This document shows positions 42,961 to 50,860 of a DNA stretch of 64,000 nucleotides, one piece after another. The notes beneath the pieces were generated by a model. That model did not search any database and had not been told where the DNA came from. It saw only the letters and a list, made by a program, of their open reading frames with translations. A program made the position numbers and the translations under genes. Each line of letters starts with the position of its first letter. Position 1 is the stretch's first letter. The stretch is from Acidobacteriota bacterium. Lineage in GTDB: Bacteria; Acidobacteriota; Thermoanaerobaculia; UBA5066; Gp7-AA6. The stretch is from the NCBI GenBank assembly GCA_020199905.1, contig JAIVJS010000005.1:1-64000 (forward strand). The letters are read 5' to 3'.

Positions 42961-43568
42961 CGGCAGATGGAGGGGAATTCTATTACGGGGAATCCCGCCA
43001 CCCGGGCGTCCCGGAACAGGCTGCGGGCGACGTCGCCGCGAAATAGCTTGAAACCGCACTGCGTGTCCGCGATTCCGTGCACGGCGAACAGGCGCACGAG
43101 CAGGTTCCCCGTGCGGCCCAGAAGCCGCCGGTGGAAGGGCTGCGGGCGCCGCACGAGGGTCTGGTCCAGGGCCCGCGACCCGATCGCCACCGGATGCGTC
43201 GGGAGCCGCTCCGCGAGCTTGACCCACTCCGTGAGAGGCGTCGAAAGATCCGTGTCGCTCACCAGCACCGGGCTTCCGCGGGAGCCGAGAACGCCCGTGC
43301 GGATAGCCGCGCCCTTTCCGAGGTTCCGGGGGTGCGCCAGAACCGAGAGCGTCAGGCCGCTCTCCCGCGCCGCCGCCCGCGCGGAGTCCGCCGTGCCGTC
43401 CGTCGAACCGTCATCCACCAGGATCACCTCCCAGTCCCATCCGCCGGGCCGCATGGCCGCCCACTGCGCGACGACGTGCAGAGAGGCGGCGACCCGATGG
43501 CTCTCGTTGTAGGCGGGAATGATGAGGGATGCGAGCTCTGCCGCGTCGGAACGACCTGGCGGGCTCAT
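42957..43568 (-). CDS. GT2 family glycosyltransferase (dolichyl-phosphate-glucosyltransferase-like), C-terminally shortened
   Basis: The 203-residue protein starts with a GT-A core: SLIIPAYNESHRVAASL, WEVILVDDGSTDGTAD, NLGKGAAIRTGVLGSRGSPVLVSDTDLSTPL and CGFKLFRGDVARSLF. These match polyprenyl-phosphate glucosyltransferases, which charge a lipid carrier with sugar. The family continues after the VAGF position with a further 40-60 residues. Here the text changes to PVIEFPSICR and stops, overlapping the aminotransferase start as ATGA. The enzyme may be inactive or a remnant. It is coupled upstream to the methyltransferase by ATGA. Confidence 0.75.
   Translation of the reverse strand: MSPPGRSDAAELASLIIPAYNESHRVAASLHVVAQWAAMRPGGWDWEVILVDDGSTDGTADSARAAARESGLTLSVLAHPRNLGKGAAIRTGVLGSRGSPVLVSDTDLSTPLTEWVKLAERLPTHPVAIGSRALDQTLVRRPQPFHRRLLGRTGNLLVRLFAVHGIADTQCGFKLFRGDVARSLFRDARVAGFPVIEFPSICR
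42961..42982 (-). promoter_or_regulatory. TAGAAT element inside the end of the GT2 gene
   Basis: On the minus strand the text is GTAATAGAATTCCCCTCCATCTGCCG followed by the aminotransferase ATG. TAGAATTCCCC matches the local -10 pattern. It occupies the last codons of the shortened GT2 gene. Confidence 0.4.
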
Positions 43569-44248
43569 CCCTTTCCGCTTTCGAAGACGAACTGGTAGCC
43601 GAAGAGCGTGGGCAAGGACCGCGCCGTGAGCTGTGAAAATCCGCGCGTCGGGCCGCTCCAGGGCGGCGCGCCGAGCGCCGGCAGAGCGAGCTCGTACGGC
43701 ATGGCCGTGGGCTCGGCGGAGCGCACCCGGAATCCGGAGCTCTCGAGAAGATGGCGCGCGCTCGCGAGCGTGTAGAAGGAAACGTGCGTGCGGTCCAGGA
43801 TTCCCCGTTCCGTGTAGCGGAAGTGGCCGAGCAGCAATCCCAGGCGGATGGAGATGTTCGCGATGTTGGGAAGCGACACCAGCAGCGTTCCGCCCTCGCG
43901 GAGCCAGCCACGGATCCGCTCGAGCAGCGCCTCGGGGCGCACCAGGTGCTCGAGGACGTCCGCGCACACGACGACGTCGAAGGGCGCGTCCCAGGGCCCG
44001 GCGTCCATCGCGTCGGCCGCGTGCCACGCGTCGTACCCCTCGCGCGCCGAGGCCGGAAGGTCCGTGTCGGGCTCGACCCCGGCCAGAAAGGAGCACCGGT
44101 CGCGGACCGCACGCCCCAGGTGCCCTCCCGCCGCGCCGAGGTCGAGAAGCCTCAACCCGGGAGGCATCGCGCGAATCCGACGGCGAAGAAGATCGTGCGA
44201 CGACCCGGGAATCTCCTTCCAGACATATTTTTCGGAGGAGTGGGACAA
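43565..44248 (-). CDS. Class I SAM-dependent methyltransferase
   Basis: The 227-residue enzyme has motif I LLDLGAAGGHLGRAV (residues 34-48), an acidic residue in GVEPDTD, motif IV FDVVVCADVLEHLVRPEALLERIRGWLREGGTLLVSLPNIAN, and a C-terminal substrate domain. This matches the Methyltransf_23 group seen in cell-surface glycan and secondary-metabolite clusters. It is the first gene of the five-gene run (methyltransferase, GT2, aminotransferase, CDP-alcohol transferase, nucleotidyltransferase). The substrate is unknown. Confidence 0.85.
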   Translation of the reverse strand: MSHSSEKYVWKEIPGSSHDLLRRRIRAMPPGLRLLDLGAAGGHLGRAVRDRCSFLAGVEPDTDLPASAREGYDAWHAADAMDAGPWDAPFDVVVCADVLEHLVRPEALLERIRGWLREGGTLLVSLPNIANISIRLGLLLGHFRYTERGILDRTHVSFYTLASARHLLESSGFRVRSAEPTAMPYELALPALGAPPWSGPTRGFSQLTARSLPTLFGYQFVFESGKG

Positions 44249-44253
44249 GGAGT

Positions 44254-44369
44254 TATCAGCCAGTCAGTAATCAGCAGTCAGTAATCAGTAATCAGTTTTC
44301 AGGTGTCGGAAACCCGCGCCATTGTCCCGCGTTTCGGCAACCGAGAACTGAGAGCGGAAGACCGAAGAC
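44254..44369. repeat. AATCAGT heptamer array and associated degenerate repeats
   Basis: gttatcagccagtcagtaatcagcagtcagtaatcagtaatcagttttcagg shows a clear 7-bp step of aatcagt/cagtcagt. gagaactgagagcggaagaccgaagactc follows on the nadE side. The tract fills the whole gap between the methyltransferase gene start and the nadE stop. Confidence 0.8.
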
Positions 44370-46016
44370 TCATTCAATTTCGAACTTCTGAGCGATCGGA
44401 TACCGGCGCCCCTCGCCGAACGCGCGCCCGGTCACCTTCGGTCCCGGCGGAGCCTGGCGCCGCTTGTATTCGTTGCGGTCGATACGCCGCGCGATGTCCG
44501 AAGCGAGAGACAGCGGCACGCCGGCGCGCCGGGCAGCCGCGGCGGGCGCCAGCGAGTCCTCGACCAGCGCTTCGATGAGCGGGTCGAGCATCTCGTAGGG
44601 CGGCAGGGAGTCCGAGTCTTTCTGGTTCGGGCGCAGCTCGGCCGAGGGCTCCTTGTCGATCGACGCCTGAGGGATCCGCATGTTTTCGCGATTGAAGTCG
44701 CGGGCGAGCTCGTACACCAGCGTCTTGGGGACATCCGACAGCAGGGCGTACCCGCCGGCCATGTCCCCGTAGAGCGTGCAGTACCCGACGGCGAGCTCCG
44801 ACTTGTTTCCGGTCGACAGAACCAGGTGGCCGTTGCGATTCGACAGCGCCATCAGGAGAGCGCCCCGGATCCGTGCCTGGAGATTTTCCTCGGCCTCGCT
44901 GCAGCCTTCTTTCCCGAAGGCGGGGCGGAGCGTGCTGCGGTAGCTCTCGAACACGGGGGAGATCGGGATCTCGAGCAGCTCGATTCGCAGGGCCTCGGCG
45001 AGAGCGCGGGCGTCGCGGAGGCTGCCCTTCGACGAGTACGGCCCCGGCATGGCGACGCCCGTCACGTTGCCGGAGCCGAGCGACTCGACGGCCAGCGCGG
45101 CGGTGACGGCCGAATCGATGCCGCCGGAGATGCCGAGGACCGCCGTGCGGAAGCCGCACTTGGAAGCGTAGTCCGACAGGGCGAGAACGAGCGCCTGGCG
45201 GAGGAGGGAGACGGGGGCCTGCCGGCGGGGCAGAGGCCCTTTCCCATCGGGCAGGTCGACCGTCCAGAAGTCTTCCACGAAGGGACGGCTTCGTGCGGCG
45301 AGCCGCCCCGACGCGTCGAACGCGATCGAGCTTCCGTCGAAGACCAGCCCGTCGTTGCCGCCGACGAGGTTGCACGAGACGAGCGGAGCGCGCGTGCCGC
45401 GCGCGATCTGCCGCATCATCCGCTCCCGGAACCGGTCTTTCCCGAGGACCCAGGGGGAGGCCGACAGGTTGACATGGAGGTCCGCCGCGGCGCGTTTGAC
45501 GTCCGCCACGGGATCCCGGTCGTAAAGGCGGCGCTGCTGCTTCCAGAACGTCTTGTCGTTCCAGATGTCTTCGCAGATCGTGATCGCAATGCGGCGCGCG
45601 CCGGCCCGCACCACGAGAGGCCGGTCGCCCGGCTCGAAATACCGGGCTTCGTCGAACACGTCGTAGTTGGGGAGCAGCCGCTTCCGGTATTCGGCCACGA
45701 CCCGGCCCCGGCGCGCGGCGACCGCGACGTTGAAGACGCTGCGGCCGGATCGCGACGCGTTGGGGGCGACGGACCCGAACACCCAGAGGGCGTCGCCGGC
45801 CGCCCGCGCGATCCGGTCGGACGCCGCGGACGCCTCGCGAAGAAACGTCCGCCTTTCGACGAGGTCCCTGGGCGGATATCCCGCGACCGCGAGCTCCGGA
45901 AACACGACCACGGCGGCGCCCTCCGATTCGGCGCGCCGGCCGAGGTCCAGAATCTTCGCGGAGTTTCCGTCGAAATCGCCGACGGTGGTGTCGATCTGCG
46001 CGACGGCGACGCGCAG
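44370..46016 (-). CDS. nadE: Glutamine-dependent NAD+ synthetase, no canonical start codon
   Basis: The listed ORF begins at MVVFPE, but the conserved N-terminus LRVAVAQIDTTVGDFDGNSAKILDLGRRAESEGAAVVVFPELAVAGYPPRDL continues in frame to a CTG at 46016, giving 548 residues. The frame then closes at a stop without ATG, GTG or TTG. The amidase domain (ITICEDIWNDKTFW, CNLVGGND) is followed by the synthetase domain with VLGISGGIDSAVTAAL and STGNKSELAVGYCTLYGDMAGG. Deleting one C at ATCGCCCCTG would create ATGCCCCTG, so an indel or a CTG start are the options. Confidence 0.9.
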   Translation of the reverse strand: MRVAVAQIDTTVGDFDGNSAKILDLGRRAESEGAAVVVFPELAVAGYPPRDLVERRTFLREASAASDRIARAAGDALWVFGSVAPNASRSGRSVFNVAVAARRGRVVAEYRKRLLPNYDVFDEARYFEPGDRPLVVRAGARRIAITICEDIWNDKTFWKQQRRLYDRDPVADVKRAAADLHVNLSASPWVLGKDRFRERMMRQIARGTRAPLVSCNLVGGNDGLVFDGSSIAFDASGRLAARSRPFVEDFWTVDLPDGKGPLPRRQAPVSLLRQALVLALSDYASKCGFRTAVLGISGGIDSAVTAALAVESLGSGNVTGVAMPGPYSSKGSLRDARALAEALRIELLEIPISPVFESYRSTLRPAFGKEGCSEAEENLQARIRGALLMALSNRNGHLVLSTGNKSELAVGYCTLYGDMAGGYALLSDVPKTLVYELARDFNRENMRIPQASIDKEPSAELRPNQKDSDSLPPYEMLDPLIEALVEDSLAPAAAARRAGVPLSLASDIARRIDRNEYKRRQAPPGPKVTGRAFGEGRRYPIAQKFEIE

Positions 46017-46023
46017 GGGCGAT

Positions 46024-46353
46024 GGTCCGTCCGAAGAGGAGAAGCGGAACGACGATCACGAAGAACGACAGGTACAACCCGAACCCGGCCGCCCAGAAAA
46101 GTCCGGAAGGCGTCGGCCACCGCTCGCGCGCCCCCGCCGCGACGAGCAGGGCCAGCGCGACCAGCAGGAGCACCGTGGCCGCGTCGGCGCCCGTCGACAG
46201 GATCCGGTCGGGAAGCGAGGCGGTGCGAGGCACCGCGGGCTCCAGGGTCGGTCCCGGGGACGGCAGCGGAAGAGAAAACGGCTCGCCGCGCTCTTCACGC
46301 AGGGGAAAGTCGAGAAGCTCGCCCGGCGGACCCGGCTCGTCCCTCCCGCTCAA
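46024..46353 (-). pseudogene. Truncated RDD-family membrane protein
   Basis: A TTG overlapping the TPR gene's stop (TTGA) opens a frame of 110 meaningful codons. A polar N-terminus is followed by ASLPDRILSTGADAATVLLLVALALLVAAGA and GLFWAAGFGLYLSFFVIVVPLLLFGRT. This is the first two-helix part of an RDD domain, which should continue with PGM and a third helix. Instead it runs into the nadE start in another frame (IAPARRRRADRHH), and the ORF stays open only as a shadow of nadE. It is probably a fragment left by a deletion. Confidence 0.55.
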
Positions 46354-48482
46354 GGGCGGTGATTCAGATGCCGGACGTAGATGCGTCCCATCAGGTCGAG
46401 GTCGGTCTTCAGGTAACGCTCGGCGAACTTGCGGTGGCGGATCGCCTCGGCGTCCGCCGGGTCGATCGTCAGAGCTTCGCCGAAAGACTGGATCGCCTTC
46501 GGGTACAGACCGTTCTGGAGCTGCGTCACGCCCTGATTGTAGTAAGCCCGGAGAAGGTACGTGCGCGCGTCCTGGTTGTCGCGGTCTTCCTGGAAGATTC
46601 TCCAGAGAACCGGGATCGCGGTCTCGTACTCGCCCTCGTTGTAGAGCTTGACCGCGGGAGTCAGCGCCGTCACCTTCTCCGCGGCGACCCCCATCGATTG
46701 CGCGAAGGTCGGGTCGTTCTTGAAGGCCGGCGCCGCCTGGCTGAACGTCTTCAAGGCCTCGATGTACCGCTTGTCTTTCAGGGCGCGCTCGGCCGCGATC
46801 CGCATCCGCGCGGGCTCTGCATCCGCCTCCGAGGCCGGCGCGGCGGCGGCGGGGGGGGCGCCCTCGATGGCGACGACGGCGGGTCCCGGGGCGCCCGACT
46901 TTCCGAGATCGGTGATCATCCGCTGCGCCGCTTCGTGGTCGGGGCTCGAGGGCGGGATGCGGCGCAGCTCGAGCCGGGCTTCGCCGATCTTTCCCGCGCC
47001 GAGAAGCTGCTGCGCGCGGGCGAGAGACCCCGCGCTGCCCGCGGGGGCCGGGCCGGGGGCGGCGACCGTCGCCGGAGCCGCGGCCGTCGCCTTCGGGCGG
47101 GGCGCCCGCCAAACGAGAACGTAGACGAGCACGAGGACGAGCACGGCGAACGCGCCTACCATGGCGAGAATCTTCCGCGACACCGGGAATCGCACGGTCC
47201 GGCGGGGGGCCCCGGCCGGAGCGGAAACCGCGGCGGGACTGCCGGCGGAGCCGGGGACGTCCGCCTGGGGCGCGTAGGCGTCGGCTTCCTCCCCCCCGGC
47301 CGCGCCGCCCGGGTTGGCCATCTCGGCCTGGATCCGATCCAGATAAAAGCGCGCGGTGGGCTCGTTTTCGTCGACGGCGAGGACTTCGAGGAAGAGCTCA
47401 CGCGCCCCGGGCAGATCCCCGCGCTCATACGCCTCCCGGCCGTTCTTGAGCCCGTCGGAGATCTTCCGGTTGCCTTCGGCCATCTCCTGCCGCGCCTTTT
47501 CGATCCGGTTGACGGCTTCGGAGTTGTTGATGTCGATCAGAAAGATCCGGGACCAGACCTCGATCGCCTGCTGCCTCTCGCCCCTCCGGGCCGCGTCGTC
47601 GCCCTGCCGGAGGAGCCCGGCAATCTCGCGCTCGCCGGCGGCCGAGTCTTCTTCCGGCTCGAGACTCTCGAGCGCGGACGGCTCCGACATCCCGGACATC
47701 GGGGTCGAGGAGAAGGGCTCCGGGCGCGGCGACGAGTCGGCCTCGTCCAGGTTCGAGCCGCCGCCCGCGTCCGCCCACATGTCCGCGGGGGAGCCGGGAG
47801 CCACCGCCGGTGGATTGTCGTGCAGCGGGCCCCGCAGAGAGGGGCGCGCGTCCGAGGGAGCGCCGACCGGCTCGGCGCTCGGCGGAAGGTCGAGCGACAG
47901 GGAATCGAGGCTCAAGGCGTCCAGCCCTGCGGGGTCGCCGGCGTTGGGCGCCGCGGGCGGTTGAGAGGTCTCGGGCGGAATCTTGAGCGACACCGTGCGG
48001 CCATCGTCGAACTGGATGTCCGGCTGCTGCGTTGAGTGCCCGAACCCGCCGGAGGTCTCCGAAGTGTCGGAGAAGTCGAGATCGAGGCCGCCGAAGTCGG
48101 GCGGGGGAGGCGGCGAGGCCGGCGCCGCCGCCGGCGCGGGTCCGATGCGGCGCTCGAGCAGCGCGACCGCGGGATGGTCGGAATCGAGGCCCCGCATCTG
48201 GTCGAGCTCGCGGCGGGCGTCCTCGTGGCGATTCTCCTCGAGAGCGGCGAGCGCTCTCTGGCGCGAGCCGTCGAAGACCGGCTGGGCGGTCTTCTTCGAC
48301 CGGGCGGGCGCGAATCGGGCGTCCATCTTGAGGATGAAGTCGCACCCGATCAGGCAGTCATCCAGCTTCCCCTCCTTGAACAGGTTCAGGGTGTGCCGGA
48401 ACGTGGACAGGATCTTGTCTTTGACCTCGCGGGGGAGGGAGGGGTTTCCCGGGTAGGTGCCGGGATTGGTGTGGGCCTCCAT
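46350..48482 (-). CDS. TPR-rich membrane protein with cytoplasmic and periplasmic parts
   Basis: The 710-residue protein has a short N-terminal helical domain (PREVKDKILSTFRHTLNLFKEGKLDDCLIGCDFILK) and a long acidic, serine/proline-rich linker with LDFSDTSE and SLDSLSLDLPP. TPR-like helices follow at 295-380 (AIEVWSRIFLIDINNSEAVNRIE). One membrane helix lies at about 440-460 (KILAMVGAFAVLVLVLVYVLVW). A C-terminal set of TPRs ends in VTQLQNGLYPKAIQSFGEALTIDPADAEAIRHRKFAERYL. It may scaffold a membrane complex; no enzymatic motif is seen. It is the first gene before the RDD remnant and nadE. Confidence 0.75.
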   Translation of the reverse strand: MEAHTNPGTYPGNPSLPREVKDKILSTFRHTLNLFKEGKLDDCLIGCDFILKMDARFAPARSKKTAQPVFDGSRQRALAALEENRHEDARRELDQMRGLDSDHPAVALLERRIGPAPAAAPASPPPPPDFGGLDLDFSDTSETSGGFGHSTQQPDIQFDDGRTVSLKIPPETSQPPAAPNAGDPAGLDALSLDSLSLDLPPSAEPVGAPSDARPSLRGPLHDNPPAVAPGSPADMWADAGGGSNLDEADSSPRPEPFSSTPMSGMSEPSALESLEPEEDSAAGEREIAGLLRQGDDAARRGERQQAIEVWSRIFLIDINNSEAVNRIEKARQEMAEGNRKISDGLKNGREAYERGDLPGARELFLEVLAVDENEPTARFYLDRIQAEMANPGGAAGGEEADAYAPQADVPGSAGSPAAVSAPAGAPRRTVRFPVSRKILAMVGAFAVLVLVLVYVLVWRAPRPKATAAAPATVAAPGPAPAGSAGSLARAQQLLGAGKIGEARLELRRIPPSSPDHEAAQRMITDLGKSGAPGPAVVAIEGAPPAAAAPASEADAEPARMRIAAERALKDKRYIEALKTFSQAAPAFKNDPTFAQSMGVAAEKVTALTPAVKLYNEGEYETAIPVLWRIFQEDRDNQDARTYLLRAYYNQGVTQLQNGLYPKAIQSFGEALTIDPADAEAIRHRKFAERYLKTDLDLMGRIYVRHLNHRP

Positions 48483-48540
48483 CAGGCGCGCTCGGCGCGT
48501 TCGAGAACCGGAAGACCGTTATCTGGGCTCACTTCCCTCG

Positions 48541-48552
48541 AATTATAGACTG
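48541..48552 (+). promoter_or_regulatory. AATTATAGACT element before the formimidoyltransferase gene
   Basis: TTATAGAC lies about 20 bases before the ATG at 48570 and is one of four gaattata words found at gene starts (also near 1, 27550 and 60909). Confidence 0.35.
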
Positions 48553-48569
48553 CGCGCGGAGAAAATCCG

Positions 48570-49475
48570 ATGCGCAGCGTCATCGAGTGCGTCCCCAACT
48601 TCTCGGAAGGGGTCGAAACTTCGCTCGTCGAGGAGATCGCCGGAGCCGTGCGCGCGGTCCCCGGCGTGCGCGTCCTGAATCTTTCCTCCGACCCCGCGCA
48701 CAACCGTAGCGTGCTCACCTTTGTGGGCGACGCGGAGGGCGTCCGGGCCGGCGTTCTGGCCCTCTTCGAGGCGGCGGTGCCTCGGATCGACCTGACCCGG
48801 CACCGGGGGGAGCACCCCCGCATGGGAGCCGTCGACGTGGTGCCTCTCATCCCGATCCGCGGGGCGACACTCCAGGAGTGCGTGGCTCTCTCCCGGAAGA
48901 TCGCCGAAGAGGTGGCGACGAGGTTCGGGATCCCCGTGTACCTCTACGAAGACTCGGCGGGGTCCGAAGGCCGCCGGAACCTGGCCGACGTCCGCAAGGG
49001 GGAATTCGAAGGTTTGGGATCCAGGATGGAAAGACCGGACTGGAAGCCGGACTTCGGTCCCGTCCGCCCGCACGCCACCGCGGGCGCCGTGGCCATCGGC
49101 GCCCGCGCTCCCCTCATCGCGTACAACATCAACCTCGGCACGAAGGATCTTGCCGTGGCTGACCGGATCGCGAAATCCATCCGGCACATCGGCGGCGGGT
49201 TCCGGTACGTCAAGGCGATGGCGGTCGACCTCTCGGCCCGCGGCATCGTCCAGGTCTCGATCAACATGACCAACTACCGGAAGACGCCGCTCCACCGCGT
49301 CTTCGAGTGCGTGCGCAGCGAAGCCGAGCGGCACGGCGTCGCGATCGTCGGATCCGAGATCGTCGGTCTGACGCCGGCCGACGCGCTCTTCATGGCGGCC
49401 GAGCACTATCTCCGCCTCGAAGGTTTCTCGAGCGAGCAGGTGCTCGAGACGAAGCTGCTGGAGGAAGAGGGTTGA
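48570..49475 (+). CDS. ftcD: Glutamate formimidoyltransferase (FtcD N-terminal type)
   Basis: The 301-residue enzyme matches the formimidoyltransferase half of FtcD without the cyclodeaminase half. It shows IECVPNFSEGVETSLVEEIAGAVRAVPGVRVLNLSSDPAHNRSVLTFVGD, LTRHRGEHPRMGAVDVVPLIPI, IPVYLYEDSAGSEGRRNLADVRKGEFEGL and PHATAGAVAIGARAPLIAYNINLGTKDLAVADRIAKSIR. It moves a formimino group from N-formimidoyl-glutamate to tetrahydrofolate in histidine breakdown. No hut genes are in the window. It is divergent from the TPR gene. Confidence 0.93.
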   Translation: MRSVIECVPNFSEGVETSLVEEIAGAVRAVPGVRVLNLSSDPAHNRSVLTFVGDAEGVRAGVLALFEAAVPRIDLTRHRGEHPRMGAVDVVPLIPIRGATLQECVALSRKIAEEVATRFGIPVYLYEDSAGSEGRRNLADVRKGEFEGLGSRMERPDWKPDFGPVRPHATAGAVAIGARAPLIAYNINLGTKDLAVADRIAKSIRHIGGGFRYVKAMAVDLSARGIVQVSINMTNYRKTPLHRVFECVRSEAERHGVAIVGSEIVGLTPADALFMAAEHYLRLEGFSSEQVLETKLLEEEG

Positions 49476-49501
49476 GCGCTGATCGTCGTCGGCTGAGAGC
49501 T

Positions 49502-50860
49502 CTACTCCCTCTCCACTTCGATTCCGTAACTCTTCAGTTTCCGGTACAGGTTCGAGCGCTCGAGATCCAGCGCTTCCGCGGCGCGGCTGACGTTGCCCCG
49601 GTGGCGGCGGAGAGCGGCGAGGATGTAGCGGCGCTCGAACTCTTCGCGCGCGTCCCGGAGCGGCGCCTCCGTAGGCACGGGAACTTCGGCCTCGTCGGTG
49701 CCCCGCCGGAAGTGGAACTCCTCGGGCGCGATCTGTTCGCCCGCCGAGAGGATCACGACGCGCTCGACGAGGTTTTTGAGCTCCCGGACGTTCCCGGGCC
49801 ATCGGTGGGCCTGGAGGGCCTCCAGAGCGGCGGGCGAGAGGGCCTTCGGCTTCCGATGGAACCGCGCGGAGGCCTCGGCCAGGAAATGCCTGGCCAGAAG
49901 CGGGATGTCTTCGTACCGGTCGCGCAGCGCGGGGACCTCGATCGGGACGACGGCGAGGCGGAAGTAGAGGTCCTCGCGGAACGCCCCGCGTCCCATCTCG
50001 CCGGCGAGGTCCTTGTTCGTCGCCGAGAGGACCCGCGCGTCGGACGAAATCGCGCGGGTACCGCCCACGCGCGTGAAGCGGCCTTCCTGAAGCGCGCGGA
50101 GCACCTTCGCCTGCGTCTTGGGCGACATGTCGCCGACCTCGTCTAAGAACAGAGTCGCGCCGTCGGATTCCTCGAACTTGCCGCGGCGCTCCTCCGCCGC
50201 TCCCGTGAACGAACCTTTCTCGTGTCCGAACAGCTCGGACTCGATCAGCTCCTCGGGGATCGCGGCGCAATTCACTTCGACGAGCGGAGCGTCGGCGCGT
50301 CCCGAGAGCCGGTGGAGGGCGCGGGCGACCAGCTCCTTGCCCGTCCCGTTCTCGCCGGTAATGAGCACCCGGGCGTCCGTCGGGGCGATGCGCGCGATCT
50401 CGTCCCGCAGGCGGCGCATGGGCGCGGACTCGCCGAGCAGTGTCTCGGAGGATTCGTGGGTTCCCTTGAACGACTCGACCTGGGCGAGGAGGTCCCTCCG
50501 CTCGATCGACTTCTTCGCGGTGAGGAGCACGCGCTCCAGGGAGAGCGGCTTCTCGAGAAAGTCGTCCGCGCCGAGGCGCACCGCCCTCACGGCCGTTTCG
50601 ACATTCGCGTGGCCGGAGATCATCACGACCGGAACCTGCGCGAGACGCTTTCCCGCGGCCTCGAGGATCGAAAGCCCGTCGCGGTCCTTGAGCCACACGT
50701 CCAGAAACACCAGGTCGAAGCGCTCCTCGAGGATGCGGCGCAGGCCCTCCGCGCCGGTGTCGACGGACGTCACGGCATAGCCTTCGTCGGTCAGGATCAG
50801 GGAGAGCGTCTCCCGGACTCGACGCTCGTCGTCGATGACGAGGACGCGCCTCTTCTTCAC
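49502..50860 (-). CDS. NtrX-like sigma54-dependent response regulator
   Basis: From the GTG at 50860 it is 452 residues. The receiver domain has the acidic pocket VLVIDDERRVRE, phospho-acceptor FLDVWLKDRDGL (residue 53) and switch lysine LEKPLS. The AAA+ domain has Walker A GENGTGKELVARALH, the sigma54-contacting loop SELFGHEKGSFTGA and WPGNVRELKNLVERVVIL. A Fis-type helix-turn-helix ends the protein (RHRGNVSRAAEALDLERSNLYRKLKSYGIEVE). It is coupled by GTGA to the NtrY-like kinase gene and should activate sigma54 promoters when phosphorylated. Confidence 0.93.
   Translation of the reverse strand: MKKRRVLVIDDERRVRETLSLILTDEGYAVTSVDTGAEGLRRILEERFDLVFLDVWLKDRDGLSILEAAGKRLAQVPVVMISGHANVETAVRAVRLGADDFLEKPLSLERVLLTAKKSIERRDLLAQVESFKGTHESSETLLGESAPMRRLRDEIARIAPTDARVLITGENGTGKELVARALHRLSGRADAPLVEVNCAAIPEELIESELFGHEKGSFTGAAEERRGKFEESDGATLFLDEVGDMSPKTQAKVLRALQEGRFTRVGGTRAISSDARVLSATNKDLAGEMGRGAFREDLYFRLAVVPIEVPALRDRYEDIPLLARHFLAEASARFHRKPKALSPAALEALQAHRWPGNVRELKNLVERVVILSAGEQIAPEEFHFRRGTDEAEVPVPTEAPLRDAREEFERRYILAALRRHRGNVSRAAEALDLERSNLYRKLKSYGIEVERE

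Noticed and set aside
44374-47112. Minus-strand ORF of 912 residues
   Set aside because: Only its middle (the RDD-like part, 46024-46353) is protein-like; the rest is shadow of nadE and the TPR gene.
44826-48035. Plus-strand ORF of 1069 residues
   Set aside because: Antisense to nadE and the TPR gene; Arg/Gly/Asp-rich shadow composition with no domains. High G+C keeps such frames open.
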